64,000 bases of DNA. Source: Trichobilharzia regenti. Its lineage: Eukaryota; Platyhelminthes; Trematoda; Strigeidida; Schistosomatidae. The number at the start of each line of letters is the position of its first letter. The first letter of the stretch is position 1. The DNA lies in contig OX235265.1 in assembly GCA_944472135.2 (NCBI GenBank), forward strand, positions 58,043,112-58,107,111, in the 5' to 3' direction. The notes below the pieces were generated by a model. That model searched no databases. It worked only from the letters and a program-made list of their open reading frames with translations, and had not been told where the DNA came from. Shown piece by piece: positions 51,387 to 61,860 of the stretch. A program made the position numbers and the translations under genes.

Positions 51387-53106
51387 ATGATGACTGGGTC
51401 AAAGAAGGGAAAAACCGACTTGGAAGCAAACAGAAAAGTGAGTCATGGTGACTTGTCTGTTAATTGTAACGATGTGTCTGATGTTAAGCTTGACGTGGTT
51501 GATGTTACTGTTTCGCCATCCAGGGATAATAGGAACATCAAACTCACTAAATTTGAACCACGGTGTTTTGAAGGAAACCCAGCTGATTATTTACAATTTG
51601 TAAAGGAGTTTGAGATCATGTTGAGTAGTTTTCTATTAAGTGATGAATTGAAATTGATGTATTTGATGAGATATTGCACTGGAGTTGCTTCAAGAGCTAT
51701 ACAGTGCTGTAAGTTTATGAAGCCAAAAGAGGGCTACGATGAGGCTATGACCATATTACGTCAAATGTTTGGAAGACCTTCGATGATTGCAGGGAAATTA
51801 TTCGAGGCTGTTAAGGGTAATGGTGGTCAATTACAGGATGACTCCCAGGCACTCACTGAGTTTTTGGATAATTTGCTGATTTACAAGAAAGCATTGACTT
51901 CGATGAATTGCATGAGTGACCTCAACTCGAGTTTTATCCTAGAAGTAATAGCGAGACGCCTACCTACTCGACTGCAAAGGAAGTGGGAGAAGATAAGCTC
52001 TCTTATAGAGGAGGATGGTAATGAGCCAAAGTTCGATGATATCCTGAAACTGGTAAACGATAGTGCCAATCAATCTATGAGCAAGTTTGCCAGTATATTG
52101 AATCTCACCCCTAGAATAGAGCAGTCTGAGGGTGAAATGCAATCATTGATGACGAATAGGTCTCAGAGAGGTGGATATCGAGAAGGCTCCATGATGTATA
52201 GTGATGCATATAGACCTAGTGAGTGTAACAGGTTTCGTAGTACATCCTCAACAGATAAGTTACAAGATGCAAGACAAACACGGTTGTGTTTTACTCGTGT
52301 GCAAGAGGTGCATACAAAGGTGAACTGTGAACCAGTAAGCAAGTTCAGTGATAAGCTAAATGTAAACTCCAGTTCTGACTCCGAATTGTGTGACGATAAC
52401 GGTGTGCTGAAGAAGCCTGTAGTTGCAACTGGTAAGCCATTGTTGAATAGAGTGTCACAGAATAGAGTTACTGCTTCGGAGTTCAGTTCTGACTCCACAA
52501 GTTTACAAGGTATTACTAGTCAGAGTGAAAATATAAAATCTTTAATGATTTGTGAGGAGGAACCAAAATCATCTACTTCTGCTATTAAAGAGTTTGAAAA
52601 TGAAGTCGACCAGATAGATGATGGTAAATTGAATATTTGTGATAATGATCTTGATAGTGCAGATTTGTCTTTGGTTGATCATGATGAAATGAAGGGGGAT
52701 GCCTACTATTGCTGAGTTGAACAAGGGTTCTGTACAACTTGAGGGTGAAGTAGAATTAAATGCAGATGCAGCTGCAGAAGGTATGGATACTTGTGAGACC
52801 GTCAGTGTAAATGATCAGCATGTAGCCCACCTATCATTAGATGCTACTGCTAAACCGGAGCTAACAGTAAAAGACAGCAGTGGTGGTAATCTTCCAGTTA
52901 GACAACATTCTGAATGCCGAACAACAACAGCTTTTGATCCACCGCTGAGTTCATCAACTGGTATCAATCAGTCGTCGTTGGTGTTGTCATCCACAATGAA
53001 ACAGACGCCCATCGACTCAAGTATCTTGTGCAATGACTTTGATAGTATTGGTGCGTTTGAAAGGACGAAAGATATTCCTCAGTTTAGAGAGGATAGGCAA
53101 GTGTAA
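51387..53106 (+). pseudogene. BEL/Pao-type Gag (DUF1759), one frameshift
   Basis: The likely start is MMTGSKKGKTDLEANRK at 51387, because the 37 residues upstream read through leader. Residues ~55-230 hold the DUF1759-like domain: FEGNPADYLQFVKEFEIML, LKLMYLMRYCTGVASRAI, GYDEAMTILRQMFGRP, then LEVIARRLPTRLQRKWEKI. Many BEL/Pao elements have this gag domain. The C-terminal half is Ser/acidic with no CCHC zinc knuckle seen and no DTG/DSG protease. The frame breaks in a G run at about 52695 (DEMKG / MPTIAEL). The minus-strand copy reads through this point (DEMRGMTTTNSELNQG), so this is a mutation in copy 1, not programmed frameshifting. Unbroken length is about 570 aa. The CR1-like element is inserted just past its end. 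Confidence 0.82.
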
Positions 53107-53215
53107 ACGAATCAAGTGTAAACCTTGGCGGCCTGTTTGACATCTGGGCTACCTTTTCCTGCATCTACATATTGCATCTAATAAGTCATGTTTTCATTCC
53201 TAATTTTAATAAAAT

Positions 53216-56008
53216 ATGATCGCAAATCGCATAAAATACAGTAATTCATTCATTAAACGTTTTAAACCATATAACTTTCATGCATCTAATAAATCTAAGA
53301 GAAAACATCACGCTGGCTGGCAGCGTGCACTTAAACAGACACCTTTATATCGTACAACCATTCCTGTTATTGTCACTTCAAACTGCCGTTCACTTCCCAA
53401 CAAAATTATGCATCTCCAGTCTCTCTTATCATCTGATACTTATCACAATACGGCGATTGTTGCATTACAAGAAACATGGCTCCATGAACTCTATGATGAC
53501 AATCTGGTTTCCCTAAATGGTTTTACATTGTTTAGACAAGATCGACTATGCTCCAGAAAGAAAAGAGGTGGAGGTGTTGCAACTTTCATTCATTCTCAAT
53601 GGTCAACTTCAAATAATGTATGTTTTTCTTACTCTAATGACTTTATTGATTGTATAACGGTCAAATGCCGCCCGAAACACTTATCCAAGTTTAAATACGT
53701 CTTCATCTCTAACATTTATGTTACTCCTGGCTGTTCTGCATCTGATCTATCTGATTTTGCTGATGAATTCACTGAATTGCCGTTACACATCTTGAAAACT
53801 CTTTATCAGTTGTCACAGGAGATTTTAACTGCTGTGATTGTTCTTTCCTCGTATCATTAGGTCATGCCAATATTGTTAAATTCCCTACTCGACTTGATAA
53901 AACCTTGACCTAGTGTTCATTAATGATGAGGAAATATATGAAGTACGCCGACGTGCTCCTATCATGAACTCAGATCATTGTATTATTCGGATATTACCTA
54001 AGATATACAGCAGATCTCACTTTAATATCTTCTCAAATCTGTCCAAGAAAACACAGCAAAGGTGTTACTCACAAGAAAATATGCTCAAACTAAGATGTAT
54101 GCTAAATGACACTAACTGGGAACTTTTCAACGAACACAAACTGGATGATACTATTTCCAATTTGACTGACTATCTTAAATTCTGTCTTGATATATGCTGT
54201 CCAAAACAGATAATTTTCAAAAGAATGGATCGTTTTTCTTCCCCTCATCTCAAAAAACTTCGTAGAGAAAAAGAGAAGCTGTACAAGACAAAGAATAAAT
54301 CTGGTCTTAAGAAGATAAACACCCAAATTAAATCTGAAATCAAGAGACTAAACAACATTTATAATCAAACAATACTATCTTGTAAAACCTCAGAAAACAT
54401 ATGGAAGCTTTTTAGAGAAATTACTGGTTGTGGTAAGCATAATAATTTTGCCTCTTCTATTGATGTAAATACTCTCAATAGATCTTTCATCCGCCCTCCA
54501 AATGTCCTTTTTGCCTTCAATTTAACTAATAACACGACCAGTGACTTTCATCGTTTCAATACTTCTGATGTTCTTAAATGTTTGAAATCTCTTAAACCTT
54601 CCCAGAGTCTAGGCCCTGATGGTATACCTGCCATTGTTTTAAAGAAATGTGCTGATATTTTAAGTAACCCACTTACAAGCATTTTCAATACTTCTTTTTC
54701 TAATAATGTACCTTCTCTGTGGAAAGATATTAAAATCATCCCTGTACCCAAGTCTGGTTCTGGAGATAGTGTTAAGTTTAGACCAATTGCCATTACCTCT
54801 CCTTTTTTGAAACTGATGGAGAAATTACTGTTACAAAAACTCATTCCCTCCCTAAGCTTCTCAAACGATCCAAAGCAGTTTGCTTACAAACAGGGTAGAA
54901 GTACTTTGGATGCTGCTGCTGTGTTTCATCACAACATTGTATCCTCCTTAGACAAAGGGGCCAAGTATGTCCGTTGTACTTTCCTTGATTACACATCTGC
55001 TTTTGACTCTGTACCTAGAGGCCTTTTGTTAAACAAGCTTAGCCTTACACAAACTGAGTCCTGGGCTATCAACTGGCTGCACTCTTACTTCTCCAATAGG
55101 ATGCAGTACACGGTATATAATGGTGTAGCTTCCTCTCCTTTGCTTACTGAAGCTGGTGTTCCTCAGGGTGCTGTTCTCTCGCCGTTTCTCTTTTCCTTCT
55201 TCTTACATGACTTACCTCTCTCAGACGAAATCAACTTCGTCAAATATGCAGATGACCTGACTGTTTCGCTTCCCGTTAAGTCTCAGTCAGACTGCTTCAA
55301 ATTAAATAGCTTCCTGTCGGACATCAGTCAGTGGTCTAAACTAAATGGCCTAACGCTGAATCCCTCAAAATGCCAGACTGTCGACTTCTCCTTTAGGCAT
55401 AAACGAGATCTACAAACACTAGTAAGCACTCATGATGTCTGTAGAATTGAGGGGACTATAATTGAAACAAAGTCTAATGCAAAATACCTCGGATTAGTTA
55501 TATCTTCCGACCTTACTGGTCATCTCATATCCAAATGATTTCCAAGAAAGTGTTTCGTCTAACCTACTACATTAAGAAACTCAGACTAACTGGAGTCCCT
55601 CAACCTCTGCTTTCACAATTTGTCAACTCTCGTATCCTACCTATTCTACTTTACTGTTCCCCGTTAGTCTTTCCTGGGTTACTGAAAAAGGATTATACCA
55701 TCCTGAGAAGGATGTTGAAGGTAGTTAGTAGGACTAGCGGTGTAAAACTCAGTCAGCTCGTCACAACATTAGTGGATAAGCATCTGAATACATGTGAGAA
55801 ATGGTCTAAAACCATACTCTCTGACCCCCAACACCCCCTCTATTCCCAACTCTCTCCTTGCATCTCATCAGGTAGAACCAGAAATCAGTACAAAATAATA
55901 TATGCTCATACAACCAAGTATAGTTTAGAGGTTGACGGATATCTCGTTCAGCAACTTCTAATTAATTTATTCTCGCGTACCAAAGACAAAGCAAAAGCCA
56001 ATATTTGA
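53216..56008 (+). pseudogene. CR1-like ORF2: AP-endonuclease and reverse transcriptase, three frameshifts
   Basis: Endonuclease: TSNCRSLPNKIMHLQSLL, LQETWLHEL (catalytic Glu) and KKRGGGVATFIHS. After a frameshift near 53812 come GDFN and, after another near 53905, LVFINDEE...NSDHCII. RT: SLGPDGIPAIVLKK, FRPIAITSPFLKLMEKLLL, FAYKQGRSTLDAAAV, FLDYTSAFDSVPRGLLLNKL, GVPQGAVLSPFLFSFFLHDL, and FVKYADDLTVSLP with YADD (about 55243). A third frameshift near 55530 separates SNAKYLGLVISSDLT from VFRLTYYIKKLRL, LYCSPLVFPGLLKKDY and the C-terminus at 56008. The RT motifs resemble schistosome CR1/Perere-type elements. All core catalytic residues are still readable. Confidence 0.85.
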
Positions 56009-56497
56009 TCGTCCAAACCAAGAGATATATTTGGGGACCAAAACAAGCCTTCAGACAAACGCTTAACTAGCTAGTGATCGTGCACGTTACACGACGGGGT
56101 ACCAAATGGCGGGGATGCTTGACCGGAAGCCTTCAGCTAAACAAGTCGACTTAAACAGTGGTGGTCAGCATCCAATGGGTGATTGCTGTGGTCAATAATT
56201 TTGGGGAATTATTTACCGCTGCCATAGGAACTCAACTATACCATATTTGGCTAGTGTTTTAAGTGACAGAGACAATGTTACGCGTGAAACCTATGACTTG
56301 CTTTGTTGTTAATAACATAATTTTGCCCTTGTTATTTCCCCCTTATACTCTCTTATTTGTACTCCAGAGTGAACAACCTTCTTAAACATAATAAACATAC
56401 TTAGCTGCTTAAAATTAATTATCGTTGGCTTACTTTTTTGTACTTTACTCTATTCCTTCTTTTGTATATCTACTGGATCCGACTATATTATCACTAT

Positions 56498-56818
56498 TGT
56501 CAATGTAGTTTAAGATTGAACGATCAATTCATTGTTGTTTGCTCAAAACCAACTTCCCCAATTTTCGCGGAGGCATCAATACACCAGTCATCGTCTCATC
56601 GGTCGCTGTCCAGAAAGAAGTCAGCAATAAACCATCAGAAACCTTAGTAGAAATATTTTTTATATGTTGGTGTTACAATAAAGAATTCTCAAGCGGCCAA
56701 TCGGTGTTTTGGTTTTTGCGTCCGTTATTACTAAGCGTTTCTGAAAAACTTCAAGGAACAGCGTGAGCCCGAGCGCAGCAAGAGCTGGGCATTAACGGTT
56801 TACGAGACGTGGCTGACA
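56498..56818 (+). repeat. LTR C: solo LTR with 5-bp target duplication
   Basis: 321 bp, TGTCAATGTAG...GGCTGACA, flanked by ACTAT at 56493-56497 and 56819-56823. It defines the LTR ends of the family (TGTCA...TGACA) and shows a 5-bp duplication. It sits in the 3' UTR of the CR1-like element, so it is the latest layer of the nest. A ~40-bp internal deletion relative to B, D and E lies around 56640. Confidence 0.88.
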
Positions 56819-57447
56819 ACTATGATTATTGAAAAATTGTCCTGTCATTAACCATCATGTAATATTAGTTTTGTGGTTGTTCTTTGTTCGGCACTATTTA
56901 ACTGATAATCTTGTTTGTGAACGCCACTATCACCATCTTAAAAATTTTTGTATTATGCAGGATTACTCACACTACCACGACTAAAACTGCATTAGTGCTG
57001 AAAATAAAAAAACACAACCTGAAATGTTTATTTTATGATTGTTTAGTGTTGTTCATTCAAATTAAGCGATCATCGTAGCTATTAACATTCTTAAGAACAT
57101 CTCATAATTCCTTCTACGATCATAGCTGCTACTGTTCAATACGCATATACATATCATAGCTTCCATTACCCAGTACTGAAATATTGTTTTCATTATTAAT
57201 GTTTATCTTCCTTTCTACTTGGCATTTTTTATTTGCATTTTTATATCTTTCTTTTGTTTTTCTTTGTTATTTCTGTGTTTCGTTTTTTGGTTTATATTTG
57301 TGTTTTTTATGTTTATTTATTTTGTAATATTCCTTTATAATGAACGATGAAATTAAATGCAATATTGTAGATATCTGCTGAAAATTCCACACTGTACCAC
57401 AAGTACTGTTTCTGGAATAAAGCGAAATTGTTATGTTATGTTAAGTT

Positions 57448-58005
57448 ATGAGAGTAATTGTTAAATTGACTTGCATGAATAAAGGCATTTCTAGTTTCAA
57501 GTTACTATTTGAATGCTATCATCTTTGGTGTAAATTACTCTGTGTCTACGCTTGGTTGACCAGATACTTCGTGTGTTTGTTCGTCATCTATGTTCTACGA
57601 TACAATGACATGAGCGTGTTGCCGTTCAGATTTGAGGATATAGCTGATAGAAGGAAATCAGCAAATGAACTCTGCGATGATTTTCCAACCTAGGGCGTCA
57701 ACCTGAGAAGGGTTGTAGGCGTACTGCTGTAAGTCCTACAATTCTTCAAAGGGTAGCGCATCAATGAGCAGTCCAATGTGTTTGGTGTGTGGTTTTGTAG
57801 ATATGTTCATATAGTAAATACTGAATTGATATCATCTGTCATCTAGCTGTTGGTAATTCTGATTGTGTCCGGACGACTTCCACTTGGATCATCAACCTGA
57901 GAAGGAATGTAGGCGTACTGCTGTAAGTCCTACGGTTCTTCAAGAGTAGTTCCTCAAGGCTGAATCCACAACATTTGATGTGTTGATTGTACATATGTTG
58001 GTGTT
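57448..58005 (+). other. 3' non-coding region of element 1
   Basis: It resumes element 1 after the CR1-like insertion and matches the minus-strand segment 59600-59211 of element 2. The 81-aa frame at 57448-57693 lacks motifs and is broken in element 2. Confidence 0.7.
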
Positions 58006-58210
58006 GAATAATTGAGTGGATTTTAATTAATGTAATTGTTGATTAATCTTGTTTGTGTCCGGACATTTTTCAGCCTACATTCGTCAAACTTAGAAGGGTT
58101 GCAGGAGTGCTGGTGTAAGTCCTGCAATTCTTCAAAGGGACTCCATCTAGACATGATCTGCGAGGTTATGTGCACTGTATGTAGGTATGTATGTGTGGTG
58201 TCATATAAAT
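57640..58210 (+). repeat. ~190-bp tandem repeat, three diverged units
   Basis: The landmark 'AACCTGAGAAGG..TGTAGGCGTACTGCTGTAAGTCCTAC' recurs near 57700, 57891 and, more diverged (TTAGAAGGGTTGCAGGAGTG), 58087. GTGTCCGGAC precedes the second and third. Element 2 has one unit fewer: a fused unit at 59250-59345 plus the one at 50640-50750. Confidence 0.75.
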
Positions 58211-58846
58211 TGGTGTTTTTGGATTCACTGTGTTTACTTGCTGTTTTCGTACTTTGTTGTATGATATAATTTTTGTTAAAATTTTCGTCGCGCTTACTTC
58301 TAAAGTTGTTTCGAGTCTTCCTCATCCGTGAATGAATTGGTTGATGTTAAAGACAGCAGATGGGTTGTATACGCCGGGGAGGCTAGGCTAGTGCTGAGAA
58401 TGACATGCACACGGATATTATGATTAGCTGTGGTCCCACACGCCGTGGAGCGAGAGTGTAGACGACTGAGGCTTGCATATGTCACCGTTACTAGAACTGA
58501 GGCAGAATGAGTGACAAGTGATCGCAGTGGTAATTGGTAGTGAGTAGATAAGAGGATGTGTGAAGAGTATCATGAGGTTTTGCTATGGTCACGTTGCGTT
58601 CTGCAAGAGTCATTCCAGCAAGTAGCGATTGGGTTGCAAGATGTCAAGAGGACACCTTTAAATGGAAGGCGCAGGTCGTCATTGATGGGTGAGATTGTGC
58701 TGTGAGTATGCTGGTGGTGTGTTGGCTTTTCTGTTTGTTTTCGATTTCAGCTTTGTCCGTGTGACCCAGGTTCTCGCAACGGCATCCAAGTCAACGTGTA
58801 TTGGTCGTGATGGAGAGAAGGGATGGATCCCTATTTTGCCGAGGAG
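58006..58846 (+). other. 3' internal block of element 1 before LTR D
   Basis: Near-identical reverse complement of 49952-50795. It includes a purine-rich GGAGAGAAGGGATGG about 35 bp before LTR D that could act as a polypurine tract, although it is not directly adjacent to the LTR. Non-coding. Confidence 0.75.
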
Positions 58847-59210
58847 TGTCAATGTAGTTGAAGATTGAACGATCAATTCATGGTTGTTTGCTCAAACCTA
58901 ACTCCTCCATATTTTTCGCGGAGGCATCAATACGACAGTCATCGTCTCATCGGTCGCTGTTCAGAAAGAAGTCAGGAGACAACCGTCAGAAGTAATATTG
59001 GGATTCATTATTGTAATATTTGTTCATAGGCCTTAGTTTATTATGCTCTTTATATGTTGGTGTTAGAATAAAGAATCCTCGAGTCGCAAATCGGTGTTTT
59101 GATTTTTGCGTGCGTTAGTACCAATCTTTTTGTGGAAGTGCTTCGTGGGAGATCGAGACGTTAGGCGTAGCTAGCGCGTTGCATCAACGGTTTTTAATAA
59201 GTGATTGACA
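58847..59210 (+). repeat. LTR D (3' LTR of element 1)
   Basis: 364 bp, TGTCAATG...GATTGACA. The first ~290 bp are almost the same as LTR B, but the last ~80 bp (CCAATCTTTTTGTGGAAGTG onward) are clearly more diverged. AATAAAG lies near 59070 and CTTTATATGTTGG near 59047. Confidence 0.85.
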
Positions 59211-59579
59211 CACCCTTTTCGGCAATTAATACATGAAATATTGCGGATTCAGCCTTGAGGAACTACCCTTGAAGAACTGTAGGACTTATAGCAATACGCT
59301 TACAAGTCTTCTCAGGTTGAAGCCCTAGTTTGGAAAATCGTCGCACACTTCACTTGCTGACCTTTTTCTTTCATCTATATCTTTAGCTCTGAACGGCGAC
59401 GCGCCCATATCATTGTATCTTAGAATAGAAATGACTAACAAACATACGACATATTTGGCCAACCAAGCGTAAAAGCAGAGTTATTTACGCCAAAGATAAT
59501 AGCATTCAAATTATATCTTGGAACTTGAAAAACCTTTATTCATGCAAGTCAATTCAACAATTATCCTCTCGTATATACT

Positions 59580-61103
59580 CGGCTTATGCTCAGGAAACCG
59601 AACAATATCCTTCGATTTTCAAATGCAACAATACTATCAAAGTCATTGCACAGGGTACTTGAGTTGGTGGGCGTCTTTCTCATTGTGGATGATAACACCA
59701 ACGACGACTAATTGATACCAGTTGATGAACTCAGCGGTGGATCTAAAGCTGTTGTTGTTCGGCATTCAGAATATTGTCTAACTGCAAGACTACCACCGCT
59801 GCTGTCTTTTACTGTTAGCTCCGGTTTAGCAGTAGCATCTAATGATAGGTGGGCTACATGCTGATCATTTACACTGACGGTCTCACAAGTATCCATACCT
59901 TCTGCAGCTGCATCTGCATTTAATTCTACTTCACCTTCAAGTTGTACAGAGCCTTGATTCAACTCACTATTAGTAGTTGTCATTCCCCTCATCTCATCAT
60001 GATGTCCACTATCATGATCATTATCACGAATATTCACTTTACCGTCAAATACATCATTTTCAAAATCTTTAATAACAGAAGTAGACAATTTTGGTTCCTC
60101 CTCACAAATCAATGAAGGTTTCATACCTTCACTCTGACTAGTAATACCTTGAAAACTTGTGGAGTCTGAACTGGACTCTGAAACTGTAACTCTCTTCTGT
60201 GGCATTCTATTCAACAATGGCTTACTGGCTGCAACTACAGGCTTCTTCACCGCAACATTATCGCAACACAATTTGTAGTCACACCTTGTTGATGCTGATT
60301 TTACATTTAGCTTATCACTAAACTTGCTCACTGATTCACAGTTCGCCTTTGTATGCACTTCTTGCAAAGGTGTAAAACACTACCGTGTTTGTCTTGCAAC
60401 TTGTAACCTATCTGTTGACGATGTCCCACGAAGGCGTTTACACTCACTAAGTTATATGTATTACTAGACACCATAGAGCTTTCTCGATATCCACCTCTCT
60501 GAGACCTACTCGTCATAAATGATTGCGTTTTGCCCTCATACTTCTCTATTCTGGGGGTGGGATGCAATATGCTGGCAAACTTGCTCATCGATTGATTGAC
60601 ACTATCGTTTGCCAGTTTCAGAATATCATCGGACTTTTGGCTCGGTACCTTCATCCTCCGTACGAGAGCTTATCTTCACCCACTTCCTTTGCAGTCGAGT
60701 AGGTAGGCGTCTCGCTATTACCTCTAGGACTGAGCTTGAGTTCAAATCACTGATGCAATTCATCGAAATCAACGTATTCTTATGAGTCATCAGATTGTCC
60801 AAAAACTCAGTAAGTGCCTTGGAGTCATTTTGGAGTTGACTACTATCACATTTGGCACCCTGAAATACGTTCCTAACAATGATTAAAATTCTTGCAATCT
60901 CTTGAAGCAGCAGGCTCCTAGTTTCTGAATATCCTTCTTCAGAGGGTATCCACTCACAGCACTGTATAGCTCTTGAAGCAACTGCAGTGCAAAACCTCAA
61001 CAAATACATCAACTTCATTTCATCATCTAATAAAAACCACTCACCATGGTCTCTAACCCCTTTACAAACTGTAAATATTCTGCTTGGATCTGTCGAAACA
61101 CCG
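59580..61103 (-). pseudogene. BEL/Pao-type Gag remnant of element 2
   Basis: Three minus-strand frames cover the same protein as 51560-53080: LKLMYLLRFCTAVASRAIQC, EFLDNLMTHKNTLISMNCIS, ARRLPTRLQRKWVKISS, then KPSLICEEEPKLSTSVIKDF and GSVQLEGEVELNADAAAEGM. It starts only at the CGGTGTTT junction with the LTR, so the N-terminus and leader are deleted. Frameshifts lie near 60640 and 60350, and there is a stop after STGIN. Similarity to copy 1 is clear but far below that of the 3' block. Confidence 0.82.
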
Positions 61104-61465
61104 TGTCAGTCACATCTCGTAAACCGTTAATGCCCAGCTCTTGCTGCTCTCGGGCTCACGCTGTTCCTTGAAGTTTCTCAGAAACGCTTAGTAATAACGG
61201 ACGAAAAAACCAAAACACCGATTTGCGACTCGAGGATTCTTTATTCTAACACCAACATATAAAGAGCATAATAAACTAAGGCCTATGAACAAATATTACA
61301 ATAATGAATCACAATATTACTTCTGACGGTTGTCTCCTGACTCCTTTCTGGACAGTGACCGATGAGACGATGACTGTCGTATTGATGCCTCCGCGAAAAA
61401 TATGGAGGAGTTGGGTTTGAGCAAACAACCATGAATTGATCGTTCAATCTTCAACTACATTGACA
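61104..61465 (-). repeat. LTR E (5' LTR of element 2, also 3' LTR of a further copy)
   Basis: 362 bp on the minus strand, TGTCAATG...GACTGACA. On its 3' side lies gag; on its 5' side lies the 3' internal block of the same family (61466-61859). It is therefore shared by two element bodies in tandem, the product expected from LTR-LTR recombination. Confidence 0.83.
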
Positions 61466-61859
61466 CTCCTCGGCAAAATAGGGATCCATCCCTTCTCTCC
61501 ATCACGACCAATACACGTTGACTTGGATGCCGTTGCGAGAACCTGGGTCACACGGACAAAGCTGAAATCGAAAACAAACAGAAAAGCCAACACACCACCA
61601 GCATACTCACAGCACAATCTCACCCATCAATGACGACCTGCGCCTTCCATTTAAAGGTGTCCTCTTGACATCTTGCAACCCAATCGCTACTTGCTGGAAT
61701 GACTCTTGCAGAACGCAACGTGACCATAGCAAAACCTCATGATACTCTTCACACATCCTCTTATCTACTCACTACCAATTACCACTGCGATCACTTGTCA
61801 CTCATTCTGCCTCAGTTCTAGTAACGGTGACGTATGCAAGCCTCAGTCGTCTACACTCT
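61466..61859 (-). mobile_element. 3' internal block of a third copy, cut by a CR1-like element
   Basis: It matches 49952-50345 with about three differences, then stops abruptly at CTACACTCT|AAATAAAGC, where the CR1-like sequence begins. Confidence 0.8.
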
Positions 61860-61860
61860 A

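Larger units (their letters stand above)
53110..57447 (+). mobile_element. CR1-like non-LTR retrotransposon inserted in element 1
   Basis: It contains ORF2 only (endonuclease-RT, 53216-56008) and a 1.4-kb 3' UTR interrupted by solo LTR C. It ends in a TTATG tandem (TTATGTTATGTTAAGTTATG) at 57447, typical of CR1-type 3' ends. Uninterrupted element 2 shows the pre-insertion sequence: left flank up to about 53110 and right flank from about 57448 are contiguous there. ORF1 is missing, indicating 5' truncation. Confidence 0.8.
50802..59210 (+). mobile_element. Gag-only BEL/Pao-like LTR element, younger copy (element 1)
   Basis: Order: LTR B, leader, gag (51387-53106), [CR1-like insertion about 53110-57447], 3' non-coding part with a ~190-bp tandem repeat, conserved 3' block, LTR D. 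Without the insertion it is about 4.1 kb. Its insertion site is the 3' part of element 2; flanks CAAAC and CACCC are compatible with a decayed 5-bp duplication, and both align to the same consensus position CACCAAC. Like element 2 it has no pol. Autonomous BEL/Pao elements encode gag plus pol on about 6-7 kb, so mobilisation in trans is inferred. Confidence 0.8.
49584..61465 (-). mobile_element. Gag-only BEL/Pao-like LTR element, older copy (element 2), split by element 1
   Basis: Minus-strand order: 5' LTR 61465-61104, gag remnant to about 59580, a 3' non-coding part to 59211, [element 1 inserted], then 50801-49952 and 3' LTR 49951-49584. With the insertion removed the tail sequence reads through the junction as it does inside element 1 (ATATGTTGGTGTTGAATAAT in that copy). 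The reconstituted internal region is about 2.74 kb and the whole element about 3.5 kb. No protease, RT, RNase H or integrase is encoded anywhere in it. The 5' LTR abuts gag directly, having lost about 390 bp of leader and gag start relative to element 1. Confidence 0.8.

Noticed and set aside
52695..52715. Possible programmed frameshift between two gag frames
   Set aside because: The other gag copy reads through in one frame; a one-base change in a G run explains the break in copy 1.
57448..57693. 81-aa frame as a possible envelope-like or accessory ORF of the LTR element
   Set aside because: The frame is not kept in the homologous segment of element 2 and shows no signal peptide plus anchor arrangement.
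50802..59210. Composite autonomous element combining BEL gag with a CR1-type endonuclease-RT
   Set aside because: Element 2 shows the uninterrupted gag-to-tail sequence, and the CR1-like part ends in its own TTATG tandem, so it is a nested insertion and not a fusion.
49952..61859. Long inverted repeats as termini of a giant DNA transposon
   Set aside because: Each copy abuts an LTR in the same relative orientation, which fits the 3' internal region of LTR elements; no transposase is present.
61834..61860. Met start of a 259-aa protein
   Set aside because: The Met and first nine residues are encoded by the antisense of the LTR-element 3' block; the CR1-like ORF1 is fused by the insertion junction.
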